Shown here: positions 11,469 through 24,375 of the stretch, piece after piece
How positions within the stretch are numbered: position 1 is the first letter of the stretch
Layout: each line of letters starts with the position of its first letter
From: Pholiota molesta
Lineage: Eukaryota > Basidiomycota > Agaricomycetes > Agaricales > Strophariaceae
Direction: 5' to 3'
Length of the DNA stretch: 64,000 nt
NCBI GenBank assembly: GCA_014925825.1
Contig: JACGCK010000008.1
Span: forward strand, 620,001-684,000
The notes under the pieces: generated by a model
Database searches by the model: none
Told to the model about the DNA's origin: nothing
The model's input: only the letters and a program-made list of their open reading frames with translations
Made by a program: the position numbers and the translations under genes

Positions 11469-13913
11469 TTAATCTCTCCACCACTCCCAAACCCACTCCG
11501 TCACCGTCCCCGCCAACTTCCTGCCCTCCGCCTCTCTCTTATCTACATCAATTCCCCTAGCCATATCGTCTCTCTTACGGTCCTTCGCCTTCTTTCCCTT
11601 GGCAAAAGCTTCGCTGACAGCCGCAGCCCAATCCCCCGCTTCGTACGCCTCCCGCGCAAGCTCTACACCTGTGCCCTCCTGGTCCAGCAGCAAGCGCAGC
11701 CCATGCTCCTCTATAAATAGCGGCCGTGAAACTAGAGTAGATGCGATATGTCACTGGGTCGCAACATGAAGAATATATTAGAGAGCCACTGACCGTAAAC
11801 GAATGGCGTGCATGCATCGACGCACTCCGATACCGTCCCATATCCCTACACACAAAAAACCTTTGATCAACACCCCGCACAATCACAACACCCACAACAC
11901 CAAACCACGACGTACCAACTTGCCCAGCAAAACATCCCCCACCGCCGTCAGGTCCGGCATGTACACGTCCCGCGGCGCGACGAAGAAGCCCGCCGGGAGC
12001 TCCGAGTCCTGGCCGTCCCTCTGGCTGCTCCACTGCGCCTTCGACACCCCGCACACGATGGCGATCCACGACGCGTCCGGGAGCAGCTGCGGCACATCCT
12101 CGATCTCGTCGAACTCGAACGCCCCCGCGGGCGTTGGGGGGATGGTGTGGATTTGGGGGACGATGAGGGTCGAGGGCTGGATGGAGGCCGAGGGCGAGAG
12201 TAATGGCTTGGAGGCTGGAGGCGCGCCGGGATCCAGATGTGGTTCGGCGTCGCCAGGCGCGCTTTCATCGTTGGCAGCGATGGAATTTCTCTATCCTGTG
12301 ATGCGAGTGTGGGAGATCCACTGTGTGCTTCAAGTACGTTGTACTCGGCTTGGGCTCTGACCGATTCGTCTGAACTCCAGCGTCCGATTTTGTTATTGAC
12401 CCAAATAATCATGAGCCCGCGGATGGGGGTTCATAAGCGAAGTAATATCCTCATGGCTCGAGTTTCGACTGTTGACCTGCTGACCCGCGACTCGACGACG
12501 CACGGCTGGATCCAGGCCGCCGAAAGACCTGTCCGCCGAAAGATACCACCAGAATCTTGGTTTTCGCTGGATCGTGTAGCGCAGGTGGAATGCCAATAGA
12601 CGACAGCAGACGCGCGCGGCCCTCCGGGGTGTACACAGACGACTGGTCGTCGGGGGCCTCACAAGAAGGGGTGCCTGCACCACTCTTCGCTTGAGCACTT
12701 TATTTGGGCGCCTAACAGAAGACGCCACGGCAGCTCGGCAGAAGAGCAAGCTCATGGGGGCACACTTAGCGATCCAACACTCAGCCGGAGCGCCGGGTGT
12801 TAACATCCACCCATTCGAATGACGGCAGGGGTGGAGAGACGAAGAAGGAGGGCATGGGGATGTGTCCTGGCAGCGCACAGGAGGTCTGCACAACGGTATC
12901 CAGCGTGGATTTGGTCCACAAGAGGAGCTAGCTCGGCATGGGGTATTGGGTCGTCTGGGAGCATATCAACATCGATGCGGAACCATGTTCGTGATATAGA
13001 GTGGGACATGGGGAGGGGTAATGTCGCGCAGGGGTGTTGAGAGATAGGAATATACAGAGTCGAAGGAGAAATTGGTGATTAAACGGAGGGCAGACCCGCT
13101 GCTCGAGCAGCCAAACTAGATGACAGTGTCAGTCTCAATGGATATTCGTTTCTGAGGACACCAATTTTTTGAGCCAAAATCCATAATGTTTTATCGAAGC
13201 TTTAATGGATTCTTCATGAAATATAGATTTCACAGTGAGCAATCCACTAGAAACCATAGATAAGTCTGTTCTCAACTGCACTGTCATGCAGCCATGCGCA
13301 CAAGACGAACAGAAGAACATTAATTGATATGCAGACTCCGGTTGATGCATGGATGATAGTGACCAAGAACATTTCTCAATTCCAGTTTCGGCGAACAATA
13401 ATGGCCCGTAGTGAATATATAAAAACCAAATGCTTACCATCCAAGAAACGCTGCATCACTCAAGACGCTGTGAGCTTGCACTTCGAGAAGCCACTGGCGT
13501 TCTCGTTCCAGCAATTCGTCCTTTTTGTCTAGAAACTTTTTCAAGATTTCCACACTCTTCCTACGGTCGACTCGATAGCTGTTTGCTAGAGTCAGGAGTG
13601 GGCATATATGCACAAGCATAGTAACTCACGCCAAAGGCTGAACAATAACGGGGTCTATTTCCGCAAAGCGATATCTTGCGCCGCAGGCGATACTGTCCGC
13701 AAAGACATGCTCAGGGGCGGACGACACGATGTAGATAACAGGTCGATTGGCCTCGTCCACGCTCAGCAGGTGCCGTGCAAAGGCTGACACTCGAGTAGCG
13801 TGTCCATATCCTGAAAAATATGAAGAATGCGTAAAGAATGTTGTTAAGGAAGTGCGATGGTACGCACCATGTCCGGAGCAATAGTAGGCCAGACAGAGCG
13901 GACGGCGGGCCAT
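11469..13913 (-). CDS. glycosyltransferase-like protein, arabinokinase N-terminal type
   Basis: Resembles the N-terminal glycosyltransferase-fold half of plant/fungal L-arabinokinase-like proteins. The conserved start is AYYCSGHG-YGHATRVSAFARHLL, split by an intron at about 13850. Then come YIVSSAPEHVFADSI, LPSVLITNFSFDSVYSYLS (13030-13090), DDPIPHAELAPLVDQIH, a Rossmann segment KILVVSFGGQVFRRPG near 12520-12560, and a C-terminal nucleotide-binding-like stretch (YGTVSECV, EEHGLRLLLDQEGTGVELA). The protein ends VTEWVWEWWRD without a GHMP-kinase domain. The intron at about 13095-13434 is unusually long (roughly 340 bases). Frame breaks fit missing bases at TTT (plus AAA 13081-13083) and near 12880. 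The start (MARRPLCL) at 13913 lies directly before the conserved motif. The gene is divergent from the paladin gene, with 189 bases between the starts. Confidence 0.7.
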
Positions 13914-14102
13914 TCTTCGAGGTAGAATGCCAGCAGGAGGAAGGAAGGGCAATGAGGACAACGAGGAGGACGATGGCGAGGTAGAGAACGGGTCTGGAGG
14001 GTGGTTCTGGCCTGCGCCAGTTATAAGGCATTGCACTGATGGACGGATCGGCGAGACAAGCAGCGCCACGCAAAACCGACGTCAGACCCTAACCCGGCCC
14101 GC

Positions 14103-17100
14103 ATGCCACCTCCCTTCACCCCCTCGCGGCCAGCCAGACTGCCTGCAACACCCCTGCAACGTGCCTTTGACTCTCCACGCCCATCATCCATGCCCCCACG
14201 ACAGGACCTCTCCAAGCTGCTCGCAGAAGAACCTCGCTCCGTCTCCGTCCCCCCGGGTCCCAATATGACCTCCAGCACACACACGACGCGGAGCCCAATG
14301 CGCGCTCGCTGCTTTCGTCCACGCGGTCCGTGTCCATCCCACCTCCAGGTACACGCCAGGCCAGGGTCTCGCCCTCCTCCAGTGACCAAACCAGTTTCGG
14401 GATCCGAATGGCGGCCAAGTGGGCTCGCTCGACCTCATCGACCTCCTCGAGCGCTCAGAGCCATCAGTGGTCAAGACCCGCACAGGCAGCGTGCTAAGTC
14501 GCGGTTTCATACTCAAGACAGACCATTATCCAACGGGTATGTGCATTTTTAGCTGCGTATTGGCAAGTCTGATGGTTATTAGGTCGTGCGTTGGACCTGG
14601 ATCTCAACGTGCATGGTGCGCCAAACTTTAGAGCACCGCGACAGGGGGACTTGAATGTGTTTGGTGCGGCTCAACCGCGCACGCAAGGTCTGAGGGCCAT
14701 ACTTTCTGTCCTGCGCTGTCGCCCGAACACGGTCAACCCCTCGCATGTTGTCTGGTTTTCGACTCGTGAGGAACCTATCGGTGCGTATCCGTCCGTTTTA
14801 TTATAATCCAAACATAAACGCACCAGGACATCCGAAATCTCTGTGTGGTGGTCTACTACCCGAGGATGACTGTGGAGGACATTTCCTGCCAATTTTGGGT
14901 CTTCCGGGTTAGATAAGAATAAAGCCCTATTCCAAGGATTTAGGTGGTCCTGGTAGCGCGGCATGCACTCCCTCAGCCGCGTGGCGTCATTCCCTTCTTG
15001 GTTATTCTACATACCCAGTGCTGGCCTCGATGCCAATTCTCATCCTGGCTTATGAATCTCATTGAGAGAGAAAGCAGGCAAATGCTAGAGCTAAAGCATA
15101 AATGCCTCTGGTGTGCTGCAACATGAATTGCGCTTCTGACTTTACCTCTCACCCTGTGGATGATTGACATGCGTTAATATAACTTTATCTTATTCAGTTT
15201 ACATCTCTGGTCGTCCGTTTGTGCTGCGCGATGCATCTGAACCTCGACGGACTCTGGTACTCTCTGACCGTGCCGAGAATCTGGAAGCTATCGAAAATAG
15301 ATTAAAGAATGACATACTCCAAGAAGCTCTGAGGTGTGCTATCAGTGAATCATCATCTACTGAGGTGATAATAAATATATGTCAAGATATGGGGGTGTTG
15401 TTCTCACACATAATGAAGTCGGTAAGGCAGGATCTCAACAACCATATTGTTTCGGAGACTTATCAGCATTGCAGCAGCCGCTGAGAGTGGAGAAGGCGCG
15501 ATCCTGCCGACTTGGACTGCGGTCGACACTAACAATGTCAAGACATCTCGCGAACTGTGGGCATATATGAAGCAAGAGGGTTGGAATGTTGATGTATGTT
15601 TTTCATGTTCTTATCGCACTTGTCCAATTCATTGATTGAGCCTAACTTTAGTATCATCGGTAAGAATAGCTCGTGCAACAAACCAGTAAAGGTCAATAGC
15701 TCATCGCCATCTTCAGCATTCCTATTTCCCCAGATCGTCCAATTGAAGACAATTACCTCGACGCGTACCTGCGTGTCATCCGCGAAACGGATCCTACCAA
15801 GACCGCCCTGGTTTTCTCCTGCGGCATGGGTGCCGTCCGGACTACTTTCGCCATGGTAGCTGCCTCGTTAGTCAGGCGCAAGCAGATCATGAACCAGGGT
15901 GGCCCGGATCCATACGCCATGAAATCTGGCGGCGGCATGATCCCCACCTCGTCGAGTCCAGGAACGAGTACTGTAGGTTGTCCTGCTCTTTTCAATGAAG
16001 TAGGTACTGATCAATCTCGAACTCCAGCCTACGAATATAGTCCCAGTACGTCAAAAATGTGTTGAACGACTATCTGTTATTAATCTCATCGTAATCAGCA
16101 AACCGAAAGCCGCATCTTGCAATCCCTTGAGCAGGCCAATGCCCAGCAAGAACTGAGCAAATCTTTGCTCAGGCTCACCTACCTCCTACAAACATGTACG
16201 TATCTCTTTTCATTCCTCGTATTGTTTTTCACTCAAAGCCTTGCCTTTCAGGCCTTCCCAACAACACACAGTCTGCTATCGAGTTGCTCATGACACAGCC
16301 AACTCTGCTGGAGAACCTGCGCAAGGCGTACATGGGTAATTATGGCATCATCCTGAGCTTGCTGGGATGTTTAGATCAGGGTCTGCAGGCCAAGAAGCTT
16401 GTCGATCGCGTTATAGATGCCAGTGCGATCTTATTTTCTTTACATCCAGCAATACGGCTTGACTTAACTCGATATTCCTGCAGCTGACCAGGTCACCAAT
16501 CTACGAGAAGATATCCTGATATACCGGCTGAAATACTCGCTCACTACGATGGATGAAGCTAAAGGGGAGGACTTTTTGAACAAGGCGACGAAATCGCTGG
16601 AAAAATAGTATGTTTTGCCTCTCAAGCTTTTGAAGTTATGGAGATGGGGCTAACGTACAATTGTAAGCTTCTTTATGATTGCATTTGCCAGTTTTGTGGA
16701 GAATTCGGACGAGAACTTCAGTCAGAGTTTCTCAGACTGGCTTATGGCTAGGACCGAGATATGGACGTGAGTACCACCTTCGCAGTACCTATCTCGTTGT
16801 TCTGATTTTTGCTGTTCTTTTGGATAGGCAAATTAAGTTCTTGCGCAAGCATTATGGCTCGCGTCTAAACGTCTTCGCACCAGTGAATGACCTGACATCC
16901 TTGTCCAAAACGAGTTTTACCAATCGGGCTTTGCTTCCTGGGAAGAAGAACGATGTCGCTATTGCTGGAGGACAAATTCTTGGAGACGAATACTCAGACT
17001 ACGTTGTCAAGGTAAGTAAGATTTCGACCAGATTTTAGTGCCTCTATGAACCTCTTTGTTCTTCAAACAGAACCGAAGCGGTATCATTTTGCGAGAAAGG

Positions 17101-20100
17101 TATGTGGTGAGGGCTCTCTACAATTGCGTGTGTCTTAAAAACTTTTTCTTCAATAGCACGCTATTGAAATCCGATCAATGGCGAGCGGAATCTCATCACG
17201 TCGAGAATGGTGTTCGCGGTGCGATCAACTTTCGTCAAATCCCCGATACGGATATCTACGCGCTTGGCCAACCCACGATCGAGGCCATCGATGAAGTCGT
17301 GCGCCGCGTGCATGAGGCACATCCAAACGCATCCAAAGTCGTCTGGATCACCCTGCGGGAAGAGCCAATCGTGTACATCAACGGGGCTCCATTCTGCCTG
17401 AGGAGGGAGAACTACTCGCTCCGAAACATGAAAGGTACGGTAGATATCATGCCTCCACTCTTCATCAGTGGTTTATGTTCGTTATAGATTATGGAGGCAT
17501 CTCCGCATCACGTTTAGAAATCCTGGAAGAGCGCCTGCGCGATGATGTCATCGCCGAATTAAACTCGTTTGGAGGCCGGTGAGTCTTTCACCATCATTTT
17601 TCGGCCCCTTGTATTTCTTCAATGGTTCCATCCAAAATCTAACCCCTACCGCTGATTCACAACAGAATTCTTCTCCATACTGAAACGAGCGACGGAACTG
17701 TGATCCCGATTTGGGAAGAGGTCAAACCTGAAAATGTGCTCGTTTTGCGTGACATTATGGCTTCCCTGCGAGAATCCAATAATATCTCTCTCCAATACAC
17801 TCGCATTCCTATCACGGCCGAAAAACCGCCAGACTATTCTGATCTCAAGGATCTGATTGATGTCGTTTTGAGGACCGCTCCTAATACACCTATCGTCGTC
17901 AATTGCCAGTTGGGACGCGGGCGAAGTACTCTTGCATCGGTGTGTATGATCAGTGTTATAATAGAATCATGTTTGACTATTGAGCTGTGTAGATTATTCT
18001 GCTACTCATTCGCCAATGGTTGCAAATTCATCGACCAACGACTCCTAACACGCCTTCTTTAGGACGATCTTTGTCGATGTCTATGACGCTCACCGAACCC
18101 ATGAAGGCCCCTATTCGGGCGTCATACCAGGTTATCAACAGTGCGTTACTGCCTCTATATGAGCTACATTTCACATTGCTCATTGTTTTTTTATCTCAGA
18201 TCTTTTGCGCGTCATTCGCAAGGGACCGGAGGTCAAGAGCGCTGTGGATAATGCGATTGATCAATGCTCTGCTGTGTACAATCTGCGCGATGCGATCGAA
18301 GATGCAAGGACACTTGCCGAAGAAGCGAACGACGAAAAACAGACTCGCGTCCATACATCTAAAGGTGTGTCTAGAGAAGAAAAACAAACTAAACTAGGAA
18401 TTGATAATAGATTATTATTACCAGGCTTGCAAAACCTTCGACGCTACTTTGAATTAATTGTGTTCCAGTCATACTTGCAATCCACGGAGCCAGATACCAT
18501 GGAGTCTTTCGAAAGTGTGGAAACTTATGTCAAAAACCGGCCTGGTTAGCTTCTTGAAATTGACAGCTATCTAATGTGACTCATGGAAATTTTCAAGTGA
18601 TCAAGACATTCGAGAAGGAGCTCCTCGAAGAAGGGCTGAATGCTTTAAAGCCACTGAAGCGAGCCGATAAGACTGGTGTGGCAGATCCAGATGAAGTTAC
18701 CCAAGTCGTTGTCAATCGATCGGGCAGCATCCTGTCAGCATCAACTATAATCAAATCCGACTTTTTCTCCAATCTACAGAAAATGACACTCCCAGAGTAT
18801 GCCCTTTCTCCAAAGTTTATTCTAGTTAGCATCATTCTCGACTCATACACAATTTAGACGCATAGAAGGCTCGCCCAACTTCCGTCGAGTTCCGTTGACA
18901 CTTCGACCTACACGATCTAATACCTCTTCTCCATCGGATGGAACAGAGTTCACTATAGAAAAAACAGGAAAGATGGTTTGCGGAAGGTGTGCATTTCAAA
19001 AATATGTTGCTTAAATTTTATTAACCATATGTCTACAGTGGAATGCCCACTGTCGAAGGGTAAGAGTATTCGATCCCTGATTTTTTCCATTCTCTGATTC
19101 CTGGCACAGATTGAAACGAGCTCTGGAACGCGTTGACGCTGGACCTGGAGGCAAGAACCAAGTCTATTGGACGTCGTTGCGCGAGGTAAATCTCAACAAT
19201 GTCAGAATACCTAGTATACAAACATTGTTTTCAGGAACCTGTTATTTATGTCGCCGGACGTCCACATGTACTAAGATTGGTTAATCGACCACTGGAAAAC
19301 GTCGAGTAAGTTCCTTAAATTTCTCGACTTCGCTCGTTTAACTACCATCCAACTTAGAGCGACGGGTGTTACCACATCGACTGTGGAAAACATGGAGAAC
19401 AGTTTCAAGAAAGACATCTTGCGCGAACTACAGATGGGCAAGGGTCGCATTCTTCTTCACGACGAAGTCGAAGAAAGACCCGGCGTTTTTTCAATCATTC
19501 CCATTTGGGAAGTTGTATCCGAGGAGGAAATTATGACACCGAGAGATGTCTTTGAACTTGTTATTAGACAAGGATATCGAGTACGTGTTTCTGCTTCACA
19601 AACAAAGTTGTCAAAATATTCTGACTTGATAACTATTTATGAAGATCGACTACGGTCGCATTGCAATTGTAAGTTTGATCCGTGTTGATTATACAGTATA
19701 TTTGACTTCAACCATTCTGCAGACCGACGAACAAGCACCACTTCCCGATGCTCTTTCACATTTACTCCAAAGAATGCGCAAAGGTCTACCTGAAGCAGGT
19801 GACTTTATCTTCAACTGTCAAATGGGTCGAGGACGAACAACAACGGGGATGGTTTCAGCTTGTCTCGTTTCTTCCACACTCGACTGGGATACAAATATGG
19901 ATGAAGTAGTCGCAGAAGATTCAGTTGCTTTGAACATGTATGACACCATGGATGGTCCTTCAGAGGAGGAGGTATACCTTGCTGGTATGTTTTCGAACAA
20001 TCCCCATGCTGTATGGTATGACTTACGACAAATCTAAATTTACTATAGGCGAATATAAGACAATCCTTCAGCTAGTCGGCGTCCTGTCACACGGAAAAAT

Positions 20101-20473
20101 CGCCAAGCGCCTGACAGATCGGCTATTGACTTGATGCAAGATGTTCAGAATCTGAGGAAGGCAATATACGAGTGTGTTTGTTTCTTTCATTATTTTTGGC
20201 CGTCTGATCTTATTCTACTTCTTAGCTATAAATTGAAAGTGGATGCATGTGAGAAAGGAACTGTCAAGGAGAAGAAACTACGCAGCATTGCCGTGAACTA
20301 TTTGTGGGTCATCATTCTTTGCAAAACACACCTGTCTAACAAATTTATAGATATAGATATGGGACGTTAATTGTTTTTGCCAACTATTTGATTGAGATGC
20401 GGCAGTCGAGGGAGGGCCCAGACCTAGTTTCCCGGATTGGCTGCGTAAACATAGAGAGATTACAATGTTGTAG
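14103..20473 (+). CDS. paladin-type (PTP-like phytase fold) phosphatase with three CX5R modules
   Basis: Large member of the paladin / PTP-like inositol-polyphosphate phosphatase family. Three homologous modules are readable. Each has a REEP motif (TREEPIVYISGRP, LREEPIVYINGAP, LREEPVIYVAGRP) and, further on, a cysteine-phosphatase loop. The loops are CGMGAVRT (Cys codon 15820), CQLGRGRS (17904) and CQMGRGRT (19816), all with catalytic Cys and Arg kept. The Ser/Pro-rich N-terminus (MPPPFTPSRPARL) leads into DLIDLLERSEPSVVKTRTGS. About 25 introns split the gene; one (about 14780-15198) is over 400 bases. The C-terminus reads ANYLIEMRQSREGPD and, after a one-base gap at CC 20425-20426, FPDWLRKHREITML. 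N-terminal frames between 14250 and 14420 also shift, so the exact start is less certain than the end. Confidence 0.85.
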
Positions 20474-20826
20474 GGAGAACTTCTTTGGACTAATGCTCCT
20501 TTCCATTGATTAATAGGACTTGATATATTTCTTGCTTCATAAATGGTTGGCGGTATTCTTAAGAATGATAGACCATGTCTGTGTGTTGATAGCAGTTTGT
20601 CGTCTGCTTTAAAACATTTTCCCCACAAATCTAGAATACATATTCAGAACCCTATTAAACATATATAGTATAACTACAGTATAAATAATATGCAGTCAAG
20701 TGCTACAAGCAAACAGATAGATGACGCTACGATACAATTAATAATTAATATAAGTTAGGATACGTATCTTAAGTGAACACCGATAATATATATATAGGTG
20801 AACCCAACGAACTTGGACCGGCCAAA
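20474..20826. other. intergenic, AT-rich, convergent 3' ends
   Basis: 353 bases between the stops of the paladin and DUF6593-like genes. AT-rich, with a (TA)n-like stretch near 20787-20798. I see no coding signal; both 3' untranslated regions are expected here. Confidence 0.5.
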
Positions 20827-21527
20827 TTAATCGAATCTTCTCCCGATTGTAATAGAATGGTAGAAATTATTAATGGCACCATGCCTACTTTGACTGATGC
20901 TTCCGAAGTCAAGTTTAGGTAACGAAGCGCTGATCCCACTGTATGCGTGCCAGTTGTTCTTGAAACATTGAGTATAGCTAATGTATGTATGAATTAGAAT
21001 TGGATTATCGGCAATAAATATCTGGCCTACAGATATCTGATGCGGCTCAGGCATCCATTTATATGGTTTACCCTCCTGCGAGACAGTGTACGACCGCTAA
21101 TAAATTAGACTTTGGTTATAATGAAGTCAGAAAGTCGGACTTACCCATCGGGTGAAGAGGCGAGCCATTGCCTGGCGGGAACAAGTCCGTTGAAAATTCC
21201 CGGAATACTTATCATTGCCGGTGGGCCCCATTCAATGAAAGAATGCAAGTTTGGTCAGACAGGTTGCGAATGTAGGTGGTGTTTTTGTCCGTCACAATTT
21301 CGAGGTAAGGTTTGTCCCTTGGCGTCATAAGAGTGCTGTTAAGGATAGAGGGGTAGCCCGTGGAAGATGCTTCGAGGCGAAATTTCAAAGGCCCCGTTCC
21401 AAGGGCAACCTCCTTAGGGACATCGAAATGTCCGGGAAGCGCACCAAAAACGGAAGGTTGGCCATTGGATGGCCAGGACTGCGTGTTGGACCAGCCAGCT
21501 TGCGCATAAGGATTGTGCGAGTACATT
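20827..21527 (-). CDS. DUF6593-like small protein
   Basis: Small protein of unknown function resembling the DUF6593 family, which is expanded in Agaricomycetes. I read an N-terminal low-complexity segment (MYSHNPYAQAGWSNTQSW) and a beta-rich domain: SILNSTLMTPRDKPYLEIVT, FIEWGPPAMISIPGIFNGLV, ARQWLASSPDG, YTVSQEGKPYKWMPE. The end is ITIGRRFD. An intron (donor near 21147, acceptor near 21093) lies before YTVSQ. Two one-base gaps are needed: TTT (plus AAA 21238-21240) before FIEWG, and GGG at the donor near 21147. The start at 21527 is supported by a TATA-like element about 80 bases upstream. No partner gene suggests a role. Confidence 0.6.
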
Positions 21528-21602
21528 GCTAAGGTATTAAGTGTTAACCAGAAGAGGTGGGAGTGGAATATTTGAATGAAGAGTAGTAGAATAATGTACA
21601 GG

Positions 21603-21610
21603 TTATATAC
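21603..21610 (-). promoter_or_regulatory. TATA-like element of the DUF6593-like gene
   Basis: Minus-strand GTATATAA 76-83 bases upstream of the ATG at 21527, followed by a pyrimidine-rich leader (TTCATTCAAA, CCACTCCCACCTCTTC). Position and leader fit a fungal core promoter. Confidence 0.45.
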
Positions 21611-21621
21611 AGAAAGGGCCC

Positions 21622-24375
21622 TCACCTCCTGCACAACTGTTGTCGAATCAGCGCACAAAATGAAACATGAACGGGATTGACCAACCGATATTCCAGATGT
21701 GATAATTGAGACTGGTCCGTCGATTTGATCGCATTGGACAACCCTGTTGCGAATGACGAGGGTCGGTGGTATGTACGCCTACAGTTGAATTCCCAGAAAG
21801 GAAAGCTCGCCCCGGGCCCGAGGTGTCTGCTCGGAGGTAGCAGAAAAAAATTAGTATGGGCTGTACGATAGGATACAAGATTCACCATCCCCGTGGCCAC
21901 GCTGATAGGCGGCCGTCTGCGCACGTCTATATGCAACAGCTTCAATTTGAGCCCAGGATCTACAAGCATCAGCTGAGGTGTATATTCAACGAAGGTCTCC
22001 AATCCACCCAGTGATATGATGGTCATAGACATAAATTGATTGGGATTTAGTTTCACCTTATAAACCAGTGATAATATGGACTCCTGAAATGCTCGCCAGC
22101 AGCCCAAAATGATCCGAAGTGATGTTCCATGGTTTGTTTTGCTTCTTGCAAACCAGCGTGGAGGGCCCATCAGAGAGAATTCAAAGAAAAAAATAAAGTC
22201 AAATCTCATAGCACTTTGTGGATATCCAGTTGCAAAGGAAGGTGGTGGCTCGGATAGCGGGAAGATCCAGCTGGAGTTTAACAATTTGCAGTGCAATCAA
22301 CGAGAGTAAGTCGATCTTCTACCCGGAAGATCACAGCCCATGGGAGACCAAAGCTTGATGATGTTTGACCAGTGCGGATGGAGCGCTGAGCGCTGGATTT
22401 GTGATTTCAGAAAATCTTGGTGTCCAGGCAATGTCCAGGTCACCTTGGAGTCACCTCGTCGGACTTGGCGTCCAATCGAACAATAGTACAAGAGCATGCA
22501 TATCAGGTTAATGAAACTCAGGTGGACAGACCGGGAGTCTGATGCTTTGTTTCTGAAGCATGCGAAATGGATGTAGGAAGAAAACTGATTTGTCCCGGAT
22601 CAAGATTGCACATCGTTTTCCAGACCCCGGATCACAAATTGGAGCGGAGTTCGGAGGCCAAGCTCATTCTTCCGGACTACTGCCATTATTTGAGCGCCCA
22701 TCGCCCAAGCACTCCTTAGACTGAGCGAGAAGAGATGATCTTGATTACTGGTTGCTCGTCATGATACCTTGAGCTATCTCAACTAACTCCCTTGCGCGGC
22801 TGCTACCAAGCTGCGACTTGCCAAATCTCATGACGATGGAAACTGTGCGCACTGCGCATGGGATGCTCGGACCACCTCTATGCGCCATCTGATATTGTCA
22901 ACGCTGCTGCATTGCCATAGGACATGACACGTCTATGTCTGATCCGATGATAGTTTTTTGACAGTGTAGTCGTGGCGTTGCAAGTGGCCCAAGGGTTTTG
23001 CAACATCACCAGAACTTGAAGGTAGCTCCAGAGTCGAGATCAATACCAACTTGGTGTAGCCGATAATGTCTCTATTTTCCACTCTTACTAGCTGTGTTTT
23101 TAGGATCCAGCAACTTAGTCTGCCATGGAAATCTGCTAATCTTAACGATGGAGTTGCCGACAGAATTTTCTTGAAAACATCACGTTCGTTTGCCTACAAC
23201 AAGCCCAAACGTTGCTAGACGTTGCTGTGGTGGGCCTCCATGCGCAGTCCGTATCTCATGGGACGTAGGTGATTGATTTCACAACAAGTTTTCCAAAATT
23301 TTATAGCAAAATATCCGGGTCCTCTCTTCCGTTCATTCTCCGCCGCTATCTGTAGCATTGCAAAGCTCTTGAGGCCAGCAAAACAAATTTCCAATGTTCA
23401 ATGTGGTTTCGCGCAAAGTGCTACGATGTTCATCGCCTTTTTCTAACACTGGTTATATCATTAGAAGACGAACGTCGCCTGCAGCTCATCGAAATTTTGG
23501 CTAACCTGTCAAAAAATCATGAGCAACAGTTTATTTTATCTGTTTCGACAATCAACAATGTATGACCGATTTCGAGTGCTTACTTGTCGTCTTTCCCAAC
23601 AACGGCATCAAACGTTACTCAGGCGAAGTTTCCATCGCTCAACACGCAGCCTTCAATCGCTTGAAGATGCTACGAGTTACGAGTTTTTTTACCAGTCAGA
23701 TTCCTCGACGGTGATGTACGGTCAAGACCGGAAGATTGACATTAAACACTACCTGTACGGTCTAGTTTCAACCCCCTCAGGCTTTCCCTTTCTTGCCCCC
23801 ATATGTGAATGATGCCAACTTTTGCTCATTGACAGTTGAGCCATTAGCGCTCCACTAGCATTTGGGACCTATTCAATCATTCTCTTTATTAGCGCTAGCT
23901 CTATCAATGTATTTTGGGTGGATTGACACGATGTGTCAACTGTTTTTGGCATGTCGCAAAGAATGAACGCCTGACGGAGTGATTAAAATGGTATAGACCG
24001 ACCTGGTATGGAGCTGAAGCTCATTGGTTCCTCAGTAGGTTTTGTGTGGACGAGTTTTGAATAGCCCAATGGCCCACTCCCTTGATTTATGCGCTGTCTA
24101 TGTACATTTGTACAATTCAATTGATACTCACAGCCACTACTATTGCCCTCGCTCGGGTGCTCTGAAAATAAACGATTTGGTTACTAATTGAAGGTTCAAT
24201 AATATAGCTAGGCTGTATGAGCAACCATCAAGCCGGAGTCGATTGGTATATATCTGGTATATATTTACAGTGGCGGAAGTGCTTTCATGCCCGTCGCAAT
24301 CGTGGAAAAATGTATCCAAAAAATTCATGTGCTTGTCTTCCAGAACACAAAATACCGATCCTGGTATATCTGTTA
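21622..24375. other. gene-poor region, only unsupported reading frames
   Basis: About 2.7 kb between the DUF6593-like promoter and the SH3 gene. A 224-codon minus-strand frame (21622-22296) and a 97-codon plus-strand frame (23519-23812, MSNSLFYLFRQ, Arg/Ser-rich) are open. Neither resembles a family or shows convincing domain structure. The first lies upstream of the TATA-like element of another gene. I see no transposon terminal repeats or reverse-transcriptase motifs. The rest is non-coding as far as I can tell. Confidence 0.45.

Noticed and set aside
21622..22296. 224-codon minus-strand frame as a gene
   Set aside because: No recognisable domain, odd composition, and it lies upstream of a TATA-like element of the next gene; kept only as a note in the region entry.
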